Assembly: GCA_030407315.1 (NCBI GenBank)
Contig: JALQPE010000441.1
Span: 32,856 to 96,855 of the forward strand
Reading direction: 5' to 3'
Length of the DNA: 64,000 bases
Source of the DNA: Asparagopsis taxiformis
Taxonomy: Eukaryota; Rhodophyta; Florideophyceae; Bonnemaisoniales; Bonnemaisoniaceae
The notes under the pieces were generated by a model. The model did no database searches, was not told where the DNA came from, and was given only the letters and a program-made list of their open reading frames with translations. This document shows positions 1-9,830 of the stretch, piece after piece. Position 1 is the stretch's first letter, and each line of letters starts with the position of its first letter. The translations under genes and the position numbers were made by a program.

Positions 1-534
1 TACGAAATCATAATCGACGGTGTGCCCGAACTCGTCAGCTCCGACCGTATTCGCCTAGCACCGCGCAACGCGACGCGCGCGCCGGTTACGCCAAGCGGCG
101 AAGAAGGGGCGACTGACGCGGAGGACACAAGCGACGCAGCGCGACGTGACGAACGCGTACTTGATGACGCACGCAAAGTCAATCCTGAAGCAGGATATGG
201 AACGCGGGAGTTCATGATTGACAAACTGACGGCTGAAGGCGTCGACGACACCGGAGCGCCCGTATTCCGTGTACGCTGGAAGGGCTTCTCTCCGCGCGAC
301 GACACTTGGGAGCCCGAAAGTTCGCTACCCGCGCCCATCGTTGCCCGTTTCCGCCGCGACCGCGGACGCGCCGCCTCTGAAAACGCCGCGCGCAACGCCG
401 AGATTGACGCCACGTCACCGCGCAATCGTAGAAAGCGACCGGCACGCGGCGGCGCCCCACGTATAACGCCACCTAGCCGCGCGAGCGCGCGCATCGCGAG
501 TCGACGGGCGCCTTCGCATGCACCGCGCAACTGA
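1..534 (+). CDS. Gypsy A pol C-terminus with chromodomain (partial)
   Basis: The frame is open from base 1, so this is the tail of a longer polyprotein and the GTG at 22 is not a start. The first residues, YEIIIDGVPEL, match the region just after the integrase in the complete pol of gypsy C. A chromodomain lies at about residues 66-112: a REFMIDKL opening strand, then VRWKGFSP and DDTWEP. Chromodomains on gypsy integrases are known to steer integration toward marked chromatin. The last 60 residues are basic and low complexity (ASARIASRR). The frame ends in TGA at 532-534. The identification is firm from the motif and from two paralogous copies in the window. Confidence 0.85.
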   Translation, partial: YEIIIDGVPELVSSDRIRLAPRNATRAPVTPSGEEGATDAEDTSDAARRDERVLDDARKVNPEAGYGTREFMIDKLTAEGVDDTGAPVFRVRWKGFSPRDDTWEPESSLPAPIVARFRRDRGRAASENAARNAEIDATSPRNRRKRPARGGAPRITPPSRASARIASRRAPSHAPRN

Positions 535-674
535 CGCGCGGAACGGGGGCTGAACACGCCAGTTCCGCCCAGCGGAACCGACGCGTAGATAAACACGCGG
601 ACCAAGCCTCCCATCGCCGCTTGTCGTTTTCGCCACGCAACCGCGCCACCGTTTGCCACGCAATCGCTTCTGTC

Positions 675-1004
675 GTATGCCGCGCCACCGTTCGACGCAA
701 CGCGATCGCGCCTGACCGTTCGCCACGCAATCACGTTCGTCTTTCGCCGCGCACTCGCCAAGCGTCACAACGCCGCGCTACCATGCAATCGTTGTCGTCG
801 CACAACCGTCGCCTGTCGTTGTGTGCCGCGCAACCGCGCCATCGCTACTACGCAGCCGTTGTTACTACGCCCTCGCCGCATGCCGCCTTCGCTACGCAAT
901 CGTTTCCATCGTATGCCGCGCAACCGTTCGACGCAACGCGATCGCGCATGACCGTTCGCCACGCAATCACGTTCGTCTTTCGCCGCGCACTCGCCAAGCG
1001 TCAC
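675..1004. repeat. 94-bp direct duplication, period 236 bp
   Basis: 675-768 and 911-1004 are nearly identical by eye, starting GTATGCCGCG and ending AGCGTCAC, with only a few substitutions. The intervening sequence is built from degenerate versions of the same CGCCACGCAATC words, so the block looks like an expanding simple GC-rich repeat. Confidence 0.75.
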
Positions 1005-1592
1005 TTCGTCGCGCCACCACGCCATCGTTTTCGTCGCGCAACTATCACGTTCCACCGTCCGTCTTCCGCGCCTGCGCGAACCTGAGCGACCACCGGCGCC
1101 GGGAGTCCACGTGCCGTCCGCTTCCTATCCCCTATGCCGACAACGCCAGGATCCCCAGGAGTGGGCACGCCCGACAGCGCAATTACGCGCGAAAAAGGGA
1201 GGCACGCGCACTGGATTGGTCGTTGCGGGGGAGGGATTGGCCCATACAGCATGGCCATTTACGGGGCTGGAATATGATAGGCCAAAAAACGAGCCGAGGC
1301 CGGGGCAGGCCAAAAATGGACGACGCCGATCTGCCCCGACGCCGTGGCGAGATGCTTCCTGATGGCGCCCCCGGATTGGCTGTTCACATACGCGCGCACG
1401 CGACGAACCATACGGGTGGCAGGGAACGACGCAGAATACCAGCAAGCGAAAGCCTCCGCTGGAAAGAAGGGATGCCACCCACACGCCCGTCCTCTTCGTC
1501 CAGGAAGGCCATGGCGAACCCCAACTCCCGGGGGCGGGAACCCACCTAGACGCCTGCTAAAAACGAGGGGCATTAGAGTCCCAGCCCCCGAA

Positions 1593-1745
1593 GCGCGAAC
1601 GAGGCGCGACAAGGCGCGAACGAAACGCGACAAAGCGCGAACGAGACGCGACAAGGCGCGAACGAAACGCGACAAAGCGCAAATGAGACGCAACAAGGCG
1701 CGAACGAAGCGCGAACGAAAAGCGCAACGAAGCGCGGACGAAACG
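1593..1745. repeat. 21-bp minisatellite
   Basis: Five clean units of 21 bp start at 1593, 1614, 1635, 1656 and 1677, each a variant of GCGCGAACGA-RR-CGCGACAAR, followed by degenerate units to about 1745. Because 21 is a multiple of three, long meaningless frames stay open on both strands. Confidence 0.85.
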
Positions 1746-2298
1746 CGAATGTAAACGCGTCGAAACGCAACGATACGAGCGACGAGAACGCACCCGTCCC
1801 GTATGCCTACCGGCCAACAGCCCCATCTCCCCCTCTCCCGCCTCGCCCCACGCGCCCCTAACCGCGTCGCTCGCGGACCCCGAGCGTCGACGCGGTCACT
1901 GGGCAACCACCGCTTCAAGCGGCGACTCGCGCGACGAAATTCGCAACGGACCTTGGCTAGTAGCTCCTCCACCCGGGCGTCCGCACGACACTCCGAGGAA
2001 TCGTTGGACGCAGCCGCAGTCGCGCGCGGTACACCGTCGCGCCTACGCATGCGCCGCCAACGCAATTCGCGCCGCGCGTACGAAAGGAAGGATGGCTAAG
2101 GCGAAGTTAACAAAACACAAGAGGTTTAATCAAGGGAGTAGAATGGACTACCGGCTAGCCCGGATGCGTACGAAGGAGCTCACTCGCGTGCGTTATCCTC
2201 GCGGCGCGTGCGTCGGCTCGAAGAACTGCCCGTTGCGCCGCGCGCGCGAGCACGACTTGAAGCCGTGTCTGCTTGGTGATTGCGTCGTCGCTCGGGAT

Positions 2299-3018
2299 TC
2301 AGCACGCGCACGACGCGCCCGTCTTGCACGCCAAGACGCAAGGGAGGAACGCTGGGACGTGGGACGCTGCGGCCGCCGCGCGAGCGCGAGTCGTTGGGCG
2401 CGCACCTCCGCGACCAGCCCCGTCGCTTCCCACCGCGACCGATGCATCGCCTCCCCCTTCCGCTCCCTCGTTAAGTCCGCTGACCGACTGCGTCTCGCTG
2501 TTAGACACCACCCCCGCCGCGGACGTTTCGGGCGACCGCTGCACTAAGCCAACGATATCATTCAGCGTCGTACCGAGGCGATGCGTGCGCTCGATCGTAT
2601 CCTGGATCCTACGAACGGTCTCCCGTTCACGCGCAGTATACACCCGACGCACCGCCGCAACACGCTCCGCGCCCCGTTGACGTTCGCCCGCGAGGTTCGC
2701 TTCGACATCGCTAAGCGCGCGTTCCGCTCGTTCCTGCGCCGAAGTAGCAGCCTCGCAGCGTTCTTGGAGGGTCGTGATCATCGCGCGATTGCCGCTGGCA
2801 GCCCGTTCGTAATTCGCCACGCGTTCTTGCAAGTCACCGATGTCCTTGTGCATCCGCTCGATCCGCGTCGCGTCTTCCCCGGCCTTGCGCTCTAACGTCG
2901 CCTCGCGTCCAGCCGCGTCCTTAAGTGTCTTCTCAGCCTCGTGCACGAGACTCACCGCTTCGTCGCGCGTTGCGTTCGCTTTGGTAAGGCGCGCCGCAGC
3001 GTCGTCGCGCTTGCGCAA
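2299..3018 (-). pseudogene. Antisense ORF of gypsy A, C-terminal coiled coil in a shifted frame
   Basis: This frame continues the preceding protein: the coiled coil runs straight on (RDDAAARL, RDEAVSLVHEAEKTL) after a single-base offset near 3005-3016. It holds about 170 residues of heptads, then ERTHRLGTTLNDIVGLVQRSP and a basic GRGGARPTTRARAAAA segment. Both of the latter are conserved in gypsy C (ERAHRLGSALNDVVGFLQRSP; GRGGARPMTRSRAAAA). The break could be a mutation or an assembly error. Undoing it would give a protein of about 950 residues. Confidence 0.6.
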
Positions 3019-5134
3019 TCGTCGTCACTCGCGCCAGCGCCTCGTCACGGCTCCGCTCGACCGATGTCAGACGCGCCCGCGCTTCGCTGCGGCCCTCCAC
3101 GGCGGAAGCCATTCGCGCCAAAGCGTCGTCGCGAGCCCCTTCGAGCAACGCCACGCGCGCCAACGCCTCCTCCCGGCCCTTTTCGGCGGCGGCAAGCTGG
3201 TACCGCAACACGTTCGCGTCTGATTCGGCCAAAACAGTACCCGCCTCGTTGGCAATGATAGCCGCATCACTTGCCGCCACGTTGTCGACCTCTACGTCGC
3301 CTGCGCTCGTGCGGCTGCCCGCAGCAGCACCGTCACCCGCGCCGCTCTTCGCCGCGCTGCTGACCGCCGCCCCGCCGTCGCCCGCACTGCTGGACGCTGC
3401 AGCCCCGCCGTGGCCGGAAGACGCCGCTTTCAAGGCCTGCAACTCGTTGTAAACCTTCACGTACTCCGCGCGCAGCGCCGCGTCGAGTCGCTCGACGTCG
3501 ATGGGAGCGCGCGGCGGCTCGGAGAAAAGGGAATATCGGCCGTCTCGGAAGCGCCGACGTTCGATCGCCAACAAAGCCGCCATGCCAAGATACTGCGCAT
3601 ACTCGCGCGAATCGGTCGCGCGCATAACGTGCAGTTCGTTAGTTGATAGCGCGGACAACACGGCGTCAACGGTAACGACATCGCGCGCCTCTAAATGCGC
3701 AAACGCGTCGCGCGACGGATTGCGCGGCGACTTGAGAAGGAGATGTGGAATTTCAGTGTGCCGGTGCACGCCAAGCGAACCATGCGCCCAGTCGACGACG
3801 CCGCGCTCCGCGCTCCAGGGCAACCATTGCCCGCCCTCCTTGAAGTCCATACCAGGCGCGAGGTCGAAAACCGGAGTTTCGTCCCACGCGCACGCGCGAT
3901 GCTCCGTCAAGAGACTTTCGAGATGCGCCGCCGTATACGTTCCGCCCCGCACGATCGCCGAAACGCCGACGCGCTCGATTCCCGCGATCAATTTCTCGTT
4001 TAAGCGCAAGAAGCGGCGCTCGACGTAAGCGACGTGAAGCCACGCAGCGGCAACCATCACCACCCACTCGCTCAGAGCGATAGCCCAGAAATACGAACGA
4101 GCCTCGACCGGAACGTCGCGCCCGAGCAGTACCGACGGCGCGTAGTGGAACACGCAGGGAAGCGGCACCGACAACGAGTCGGGCGCTTCCGGCCAATCGC
4201 GCGCATCGTAACGCGGGAAGAAAGCGGCGACGCGGTCATCAGGAAACTCGCGAAATTCGATATCGCGATACGTAACGAAGTAGCCCGACGTGCGCCGCAA
4301 CCGCAACTCGCGCCGCGCTTCCGGGCGCATATCCGCGTTAAGAAACCATGGCACGCTCGCCTCCCCTTCGTGCTCAACGTCGTTCCACGGAACGCCGCCG
4401 TCAAGTAAGAAGCCCGCACTGGGCGCCGCGGCCCATGGATCGACTCGCGCAAATTCGTCGCGACGCATCACGCGCAACCGGGCCAGGTGGCGTACGAGTC
4501 GTTCGTCGGCTTCGTCCTCGAGAAAGTACGCGTCGCACGGTAAGTTCGCGGGGACCGCCAAGTCGCACGACGCCGATTCGCGCCGCGCGTCCCACACCGC
4601 CTGCGCGTCCTTGTGGCCGGGTAACACGGCATAGCGCGATACGTCAGCGATGCGCGTCCATTGAAAGCGCTGCGGGAAGAAGTGGCGACGGCCCAACTCC
4701 GCCCACGTCGGCATAGGGCGTGGCATAAATCGGAACGCGATCGGGTCGTCGTAGCGCGCGCGCGGAATCGACTCGGGAGCGTCCTGCGCGGCCGACGGAA
4801 GCGAAACGGACGCAGGCGCAGGAACCGAACGAAGCGGGATGCCGCTCCCAGAACGCGCAGCTGACGCGGAAGTTGGAGTCGCGGTCGCATCTACCGTAGC
4901 GACAACGTCAGACGACGCGACGACGCCACTGCCGCCACGGCCGCTCGCGGGTACGGGTACGGTTGAAGAGGATGCCTGCGCCATGGACATGTAATAGGGA
5001 CTCTCCGGGCTTGAAAGAGAAGGAAACGCGATGCGCGCAGGGCGAGGAGACGCGTTCGTGGGCGTCGACGGTTCGTCGCGAGACGCAGCGCCGGCGCGAA
5101 GCCAACTCGGCAGAGCGTTATTATCGCGCGACAT
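2933..5134 (-). CDS. Antisense ORF of gypsy A, main 733-residue frame; unknown family
   Basis: Encoded opposite to the gypsy element, between pol and the 3' LTR. It begins MSRDNNALPSWLRAG and has a Pro/Ser/Ala-rich N-terminus with SPESPYY. A globular core of roughly 400 residues follows (about 130-550) with many conserved Trp/Arg/Asp positions, such as PMPTWAELGRR, FLEDEADERLVRH and ALSEWVVMVAAAWLHVA. An Ala/Ser-rich linker comes next, then a coiled coil of repeating ARDEALAR-type heptads. Gypsy C carries a closely similar protein at 47175-49946 in the same antisense position. The ATG at 5134 is 207 bp from the LTR. I recognise no catalytic motif or domain. It ends early through a one-base frame change near 3005-3016. 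A Gag-like or coiled-coil structural protein is possible but unproven. Confidence 0.7.
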   Translation of the reverse strand: MSRDNNALPSWLRAGAASRDEPSTPTNASPRPARIAFPSLSSPESPYYMSMAQASSSTVPVPASGRGGSGVVASSDVVATVDATATPTSASAARSGSGIPLRSVPAPASVSLPSAAQDAPESIPRARYDDPIAFRFMPRPMPTWAELGRRHFFPQRFQWTRIADVSRYAVLPGHKDAQAVWDARRESASCDLAVPANLPCDAYFLEDEADERLVRHLARLRVMRRDEFARVDPWAAAPSAGFLLDGGVPWNDVEHEGEASVPWFLNADMRPEARRELRLRRTSGYFVTYRDIEFREFPDDRVAAFFPRYDARDWPEAPDSLSVPLPCVFHYAPSVLLGRDVPVEARSYFWAIALSEWVVMVAAAWLHVAYVERRFLRLNEKLIAGIERVGVSAIVRGGTYTAAHLESLLTEHRACAWDETPVFDLAPGMDFKEGGQWLPWSAERGVVDWAHGSLGVHRHTEIPHLLLKSPRNPSRDAFAHLEARDVVTVDAVLSALSTNELHVMRATDSREYAQYLGMAALLAIERRRFRDGRYSLFSEPPRAPIDVERLDAALRAEYVKVYNELQALKAASSGHGGAAASSSAGDGGAAVSSAAKSGAGDGAAAGSRTSAGDVEVDNVAASDAAIIANEAGTVLAESDANVLRYQLAAAEKGREEALARVALLEGARDDALARMASAVEGRSEARARLTSVERSRDEALARVTTIAQARRRCGAPYQSERNARRSGESRARG

Positions 5135-5186
5135 TACGAAGCGCGAGTGCGTGTGGCGTTAACGGAGCGAGCGCGCACGGAATGGA

Positions 5187-5285
5187 GACAAAAGGATGGA
5201 AGAGAAGCAGAAGGATGGAAGAGAGACAGAAGGATGGAAGAGAAGCAGAAGATTGGAAGAGGAGAAGAAGACAGAAGAGAGCTGA
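5187..5285. repeat. Purine-rich leader repeat upstream of the antisense ORF
   Basis: Four imperfect units of about 21-22 bp (AGAAGGATGGAAGAG...) form a block that is almost pure A/G on the + strand, hence pyrimidine-rich on the strand of the antisense ORF. Gypsy C has a comparable C/T-rich stretch at 47045-47135 before its antisense ATG, so a pyrimidine-rich leader seems to be a family feature. Confidence 0.6.
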
Positions 5286-5333
5286 AGGTGTGCACGTGAA
5301 CGTTACGCGCGAGGACGCGCTGTGGAGTTAGTC

Positions 5334-5341
5334 GGGGGGAG
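5334..5341 (+). promoter_or_regulatory. Polypurine tract of gypsy A
   Basis: GGGGGGAG directly abuts the first base of the 3' LTR (TGTGGCGC). This is the expected position of the plus-strand primer of an LTR retrotransposon and fixes the element's orientation. The same tract, reversed, abuts the 3' LTRs of gypsy B (30657-30664) and gypsy C (46995-47002). Confidence 0.8.
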
Positions 5342-6148
5342 TGTGGCGCAATTTAAGTTGGTCGATGGAACCGATGCGAGCGCGCGCGTTTACGTTAGTC
5401 CGCAAGCATCCGTTTGAGTTAGTTTAGTAAGCGAGCGTACGCGTGGCGCCTTGATTACGTGTCACGGAGCGTCAATGCGAGCGCGTGCGCGCGTACGTTG
5501 CCACGAAACCGCGAGCCGCGCCACGTGTAGCGATTTCCGCGAATTTCCCTTTATTTCCCTTTTTTGGGTTTTTTATGACGAAAGTCTTTTTCCCAAATAT
5601 TTCCCTTTTTGCGTGCGAGCGTGCGGCCGCCGCCGGCCGGCCACACAGGGACAGCCTGCCCAAGTAAGTTAGCTATTAGTGGTCGCATGGCTTCGCACCC
5701 TACCAATAAACAGTCAGCACTTTCGCAGCTACGAGTTAAGCGTTGAGCGCGTCGCGAGGACCGATTGCGTTACGACGTTGCGTGCGGATTGCTCACGATC
5801 GCCGACATACGTGCGCGCGCGCCGCGTTTACCGACTGTCGAATTGCGTCGCACCGCGAGACCGCGCGTTGCGTCGCCTACCGCTAGGCCAGGGATTTACG
5901 ACCCCTGCGTGGATCGTGTTGAGCTCGAGTTTACTCGGTGATCTCCCCCTGAGATCACGGCTTGCGCCGGCCCGCGAATCCCGTGTTGCGATCGACCCTG
6001 CGCGTTCCGCCGTTGTACCACCCGATCGCCTCCGCGACCGAGCGACGTGCGAAACGCAAGTTCACGAGCGCGTTACGGTTCAACACGCCCTGACAAGGCA
6101 AGCGATTCCAGAACTCTCTTAGTGACCGCCATCCCGGCTGGTCCTACA
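5342..6148 (+). repeat. Gypsy A 3' LTR (807 bp)
   Basis: Starts TGTGGCGCAA and ends GGTCCTACA (TG...CA). It matches the four other LTRs at 29866-30656, 38943-39734, 46213-46994 and 59378-60157 in reverse orientation. Shared internal marks are a T-rich stretch around CTTTTTCCC and TTTTTTATGACG, a GGCCGGC-rich run, and a GTGATCTC/GAGATCAC inverted repeat near 5940-5960. Confidence 0.9.
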
Positions 6149-6393
6149 CCACCCTCCCGTAGCCCTTTTAGCATGTTCTCTTTCCTTTACAGGCCAACCC
6201 AGGGGCCTCTCGCTACACGCATTTGCCAGGTTAATTTACCTGAAGGACTACAGTACTCCTACCCCTGGGTTGAGCCTGAATGATTTTCAGCCAGCCCTGC
6301 AGTAAAAGAACTGCGTTCTTCTCATCTGGTCCTTTATGACCTGTGATATCAATATCAAGTTCTGGTGCCCAGGCAGTAGTGGTGAGATGTTAA
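6149..6393 (+). mobile_element. 3' terminal fragment of a + oriented DIRS element (DIRS 3)
   Basis: Matches the last 200-odd bases of the complete DIRS element at about 27880-28098 in the same direction. Shared words include ACCTGAAGGACTACAG, ACTCCTACCCC, TGCAGTAAAA and CTGCGTTCTT, ending at the same terminus, GATGTTAA. The rest of this copy was displaced to the left by gypsy A, whose LTR ends at 6148. Confidence 0.65.
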
Positions 6394-8790
6394 AACACGA
6401 TTTCCCGTAATTGGATGCGACACAGCCCATTCTACTGCAAGGACCGCGGCGTGGGCCTCGAGAACATTGATGTGCTGTTTGCGTCTCCATTTGTGTGAGA
6501 ACACAACTGACCAATGCAGGCTTCGTACTAGAGCATTCAAACGCATCTTTTCGCAATGCGTTCGGTTGGTGATGGATCTATTGACGAATTTTTCGAAGAC
6601 ATTTGCTCTTCCGAGCGGTATTGCGGCAGAACAAACGCCACCTGCTTCATTAGAAGCGTCGAATGCAATGATATTGCTCCACGTATTCCGCTGCAGTTTG
6701 ACAAATGAAAGCGGAAGTATTCGGACAAACGTGGAGAGCTCGCGTTTCACAACGGCGGCAATTGAGCGTTTTGGATCCCGCTTAGGATTTGCATAGTGAA
6801 AGGAATGAAGAAGGACAGATAAGAGCGGGCGAATACCAAGCGCTATCCATATGAGCCGACCTATGGCTGACTGGAGGGCAGCAGGGGAAAGGCTTTCGTC
6901 GTTTATGCAACGCCATGCATCAGACAACGCGTGAATTAGTTTTCTCTGCTGCGGCCTTATTGTGTGACCGGAGAGGTCTATAGACCAACCCATGAACGGC
7001 ATCGAATTGGTAACAACTTCATTGATTGCCGACGACTTAGACTGCTTTCGGGGAAGTCCATATTCTGCAAAAGTTTTGGCACATGCAACGTTCAGCGCGA
7101 TTACTGCTTTTGCTGGCCAATCAATGCAAATTGGATTGACGTCATCAATGATGTGAAGCAGCAATATATCTCCAGAACGGAGCACAATGAGACCCTCGCC
7201 TCTTAGCATTGTCACCAGGCGTGCCTGGCAAGGAATTTCAGGAAACCCACGGGATGCCTTCATTGCTGCAAATGCATGCTTCATGCACTGTGCAGCTATG
7301 GTATGCGCGATATAAACGGCCCACTTGAAACCCATTGGTAGTGTAGCTTGTAGAGGGCGAAGCAGTTCCTCAGGGTTGATAGATCGTCTGAAATCTGCTT
7401 CAATTTTTTGTACCGTTTCCTTCCCGAGTGCTGCTGCCTTTACTTGAGCCAACGGCATGAGCCTGGCCAGAGACTGGGGTAATTTGATGCGGTGAAACAT
7501 GTTTTCGACGTCAAAGAAAAAACCAGACATGTTTGAGGACGTCGGTAGACGGATCAGGGAGAAGAGATCTGGTGTAGGAAGATCGGTGTAAGGAGCATCG
7601 GGCATGAAACAGTTTTGGAATCGCGGCCAGCTGATCATGCGGTCACGGTTGTGATCCTTCTTGACCGCGAAGGAGGTCATTGTAAGTTGCATGGCGAGTG
7701 AATTGTAATCTTTCGTCTCAGACGCTGGGTCTGACCAGACTACCACACCTGCATTGTATGCTCGAGTCAGAATGGTTTCATAATGACCTGTTAAAGCATG
7801 GACTTTGAATTTGGGAAAATCATCGCTACTTTTCATAGCTTCCAGCATCGGGTCGACGAAATATTGGAGAGAGGGATCGGATATCCACTGTCGAACTTCC
7901 AGTGGAAGTAGTTCCAGCCATCACAGGTCCGCCCCCACCGTCTGTTTGGGGAGGTCAACGCGCTGTTCGTTAAGCAGCATGAAGTCTCCTCTCCCGTCTT
8001 CTGTGATTCTGGATGCCGTCTCTTGAAAATTTTGCAGTACTGCCCATTCCTCAGACTCCTGAAACTGTCCATCTAGAGGCCAGGAATTCTTTGAGAGGTC
8101 TCGAGCTAGTTTGCAGTACGGATCGCTTCCAGAATCTTGATACAGCTCGTTCAGCCGCTCAGTCACTGATTGCGACGCTCTCTGAGCTGCCGCAGACGAA
8201 GCGGTATTACGTGGCAGAGGGGCAATTTTGCCTGAGTATAAGACGTCTAGAGCCATCAACGCGTTATAGGCAAGAGAATTGCTAGTGGGTTTACAAAGAT
8301 AACGGGTGGGGAAGGTGCGGTTGGTTGTGTTTCGTTCCTCTCTTATCGAAGCTTGGGATCGGTTATGTGTTCCTTCGGTCCATTGAAGCGGCGAATATAG
8401 TTGCTCCTCTTTTTCGCTCTCGATTGCAAATGGTGGGTTGTTCGCATCGGGGTTGTCATTCGCGACATCGCCGCGTTCGTGCGTGTCTCTGAAGCGATGT
8501 GTTGCATCCTGTTGTTCTCGAGTGTTTGGACGATCAGGCCATCGTCCCGCTGTGTTTCCAGAGAGGGTTTGTATCCTTCCCATATTACTGCTCTGGTGTG
8601 CTGTGGGTGCTTGAAATGAGTTTCCTCCACTTTTAGGATGGTATACAGGCGTCGCAGCACCACCTCCATCCAAGGGCATGCGAGGAGGGCGGCTGTCGGG
8701 GAGGGGTATTGCATGAGGGTAATGTGGAGAGCGCGAGCCAGTGTGAGCGCCTCCAATTCTATTTGCTCTGGGTGTTGGCCACTTTGCCAA
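6394..8790 (-). pseudogene. DIRS 1 reverse transcriptase - RNase H ORF (frameshifted, truncated)
   Basis: Read in two frames. About 290 residues (8790 to 7921) are followed, after a frame change near 7918, by about 500 residues of RT and RNase H. The polymerase motif is LLHIIDDVN, matching DIRS 2; LQATLPMGFKWAVYIAHT and PRKQSKSSA are also shared. RNase H begins at IIAFDASNEAGGVC and breaks off after HPITGNRV, where the sequence passes into the neighbouring DIRS terminus. The N-terminal part overlaps gag by about 450 bases in another frame, as in DIRS 2. The copy cannot encode a working enzyme. Confidence 0.75.
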
Positions 8791-9830
8791 TATGGCCGGG
8801 TTCGAACATAGGTCTCTACGTTCAAACCGTGTTTGATGAAATTGTACAGGATGGAGGGGGCTAGTATCTCTGGAACGGCCAGTAAGACTTGGGAGGTGCC
8901 ATGCATTGGGTAGTGCGTGACCTGGGACGGTAGACGCAAGGCACCTCTCCGTCCCGTCGGAAAATCCATCCCGTCCAATGACGTTACGGGTGGTACAGAC
9001 AGCGGTACTCCGCCGATTTGCATGGAAAGATCGTCTGCTTGCAGGGGGGTTGCACTAGGAATTGAGGCTGCCGCCTGCAATCCGTCATTTGTTTGGGGTC
9101 TGCCAGGAAGTTGGTCAAGTTCCAGTTGCAGTTTCTTGCTGTTTTCTTCCTCTATGTCAAGAAGTTCGCTAAGAGCATTTACTTTCCAAGCGAGCGCGGT
9201 TGCGATGTCTCCCATCGCAGCAATATCTTCTGTAGAGCTTCTCAGATCGGGTAAATTTTTTCTAGCTTGGGATGCAGAATGCAGCAAGTTTGATAAAAGT
9301 TGTGGACTCTTGCACATGGTGTCCAAGAGAACTGCTGGTGACATCTCCATAATTTTTTCAAAGCTTTCTTCTGGTTGCAAGACTGATGGTTGCAGACGTT
9401 GATAATCCGCTTCTCGGATTAAGTCACGCAAGTTTAACACCGACTCCAGCGGTTGTGCACTGTTCAGGGTAAGTTTTGCACGGAAAGTACTTGGCGCGCG
9501 TAGATACATATGCTTCAACTGCTGATCACTCATTTTCAATAAAGCAGCTACTTCAACTGTGGCGAGGTCAGGAGAATCATCCTGCACTGGAGTGCTTTCA
9601 GTGTTTTGTCTTTCGAGCGCATTAGATATTTCCGGATTGTGCTGCAGAGATCCGAGAATAGGATCCGGTGTATTGAGACCCGTTCCTTCTTGCTGTTCCG
9701 TTGTTCTTGGTCTGCCAGGATTCCGTCCGGCCGAAAAACTTGGGTAATTTCGTTTTCTGCTCCGGTTCCTGTTTTGCCGGGAATCTCGCGGTGGGTTGGC
9801 GGAGGCTGGTTCAACTGGGGGCTGCGACAT
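8343..9830 (-). CDS. DIRS 1 gag-like protein
   Basis: About 495 residues from the ATG at 9830 (MSQPPVEPASANPP). It is homologous over its length to the DIRS 2 protein at 22439-23899: an N-terminal KRNYPSFSAGR/KRTFPSISSGR block, a SDQQLKHMY/TDDQLTKIY helix, AMQIGG or SMQIGGVPLS, GRRGALRLPSQ, and a long identical stretch around NGQHPEQIELEALTLARALH. I see no zinc knuckle. It is probably the particle protein of the element. The open frame extends upstream to 9989 with a different ATG, but homology supports 9830. Confidence 0.7.
   Translation of the reverse strand: MSQPPVEPASANPPRDSRQNRNRSRKRNYPSFSAGRNPGRPRTTEQQEGTGLNTPDPILGSLQHNPEISNALERQNTESTPVQDDSPDLATVEVAALLKMSDQQLKHMYLRAPSTFRAKLTLNSAQPLESVLNLRDLIREADYQRLQPSVLQPEESFEKIMEMSPAVLLDTMCKSPQLLSNLLHSASQARKNLPDLRSSTEDIAAMGDIATALAWKVNALSELLDIEEENSKKLQLELDQLPGRPQTNDGLQAAASIPSATPLQADDLSMQIGGVPLSVPPVTSLDGMDFPTGRRGALRLPSQVTHYPMHGTSQVLLAVPEILAPSILYNFIKHGLNVETYVRTRPYWQSGQHPEQIELEALTLARALHITLMQYPSPTAALLACPWMEVVLRRLYTILKVEETHFKHPQHTRAVIWEGYKPSLETQRDDGLIVQTLENNRMQHIASETRTNAAMSRMTTPMRTTHHLQSRAKKRSNYIRRFNGPKEHITDPKLR

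Larger units (their letters stand above)
535..2298. other. Non-coding spacer of gypsy A between pol and the antisense ORF
   Basis: About 1.76 kb without a credible gene. Open frames are arginine/serine-rich by-products of GC-rich repeats. The matching interval in gypsy C (49947-51697) has nearly the same length, so a spacer here is a family trait. It contains a 94-bp direct duplication and a 21-bp minisatellite, listed separately. Confidence 0.6.
1..6148 (+). mobile_element. Gypsy A: 3' half of a chromodomain Ty3/gypsy retrotransposon
   Basis: The element runs in from before the window. In order it shows the end of pol with a chromodomain, a non-coding spacer with repeats, a long ORF on the opposite strand, a polypurine tract and a 3' LTR ending CCTACA. 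The same order occurs in gypsy C at 46213-60157 on the other strand, so the boundaries are set by comparison. The 5' half (LTR, gag, protease, RT, integrase) is outside the window and the target-site duplication cannot be checked. The bases after the LTR are CCACC. Confidence 0.85.

Noticed and set aside
821..1549. 242-codon frame on the + strand
   Set aside because: Runs through GC-rich duplicated spacer; composition follows the repeat, no motif, no homolog in the other gypsy copies.
1259..2065. 268-codon frame on the - strand
   Set aside because: Kept open by the 21-bp minisatellite; Arg/Leu/Phe repeats only, no counterpart in gypsy C.
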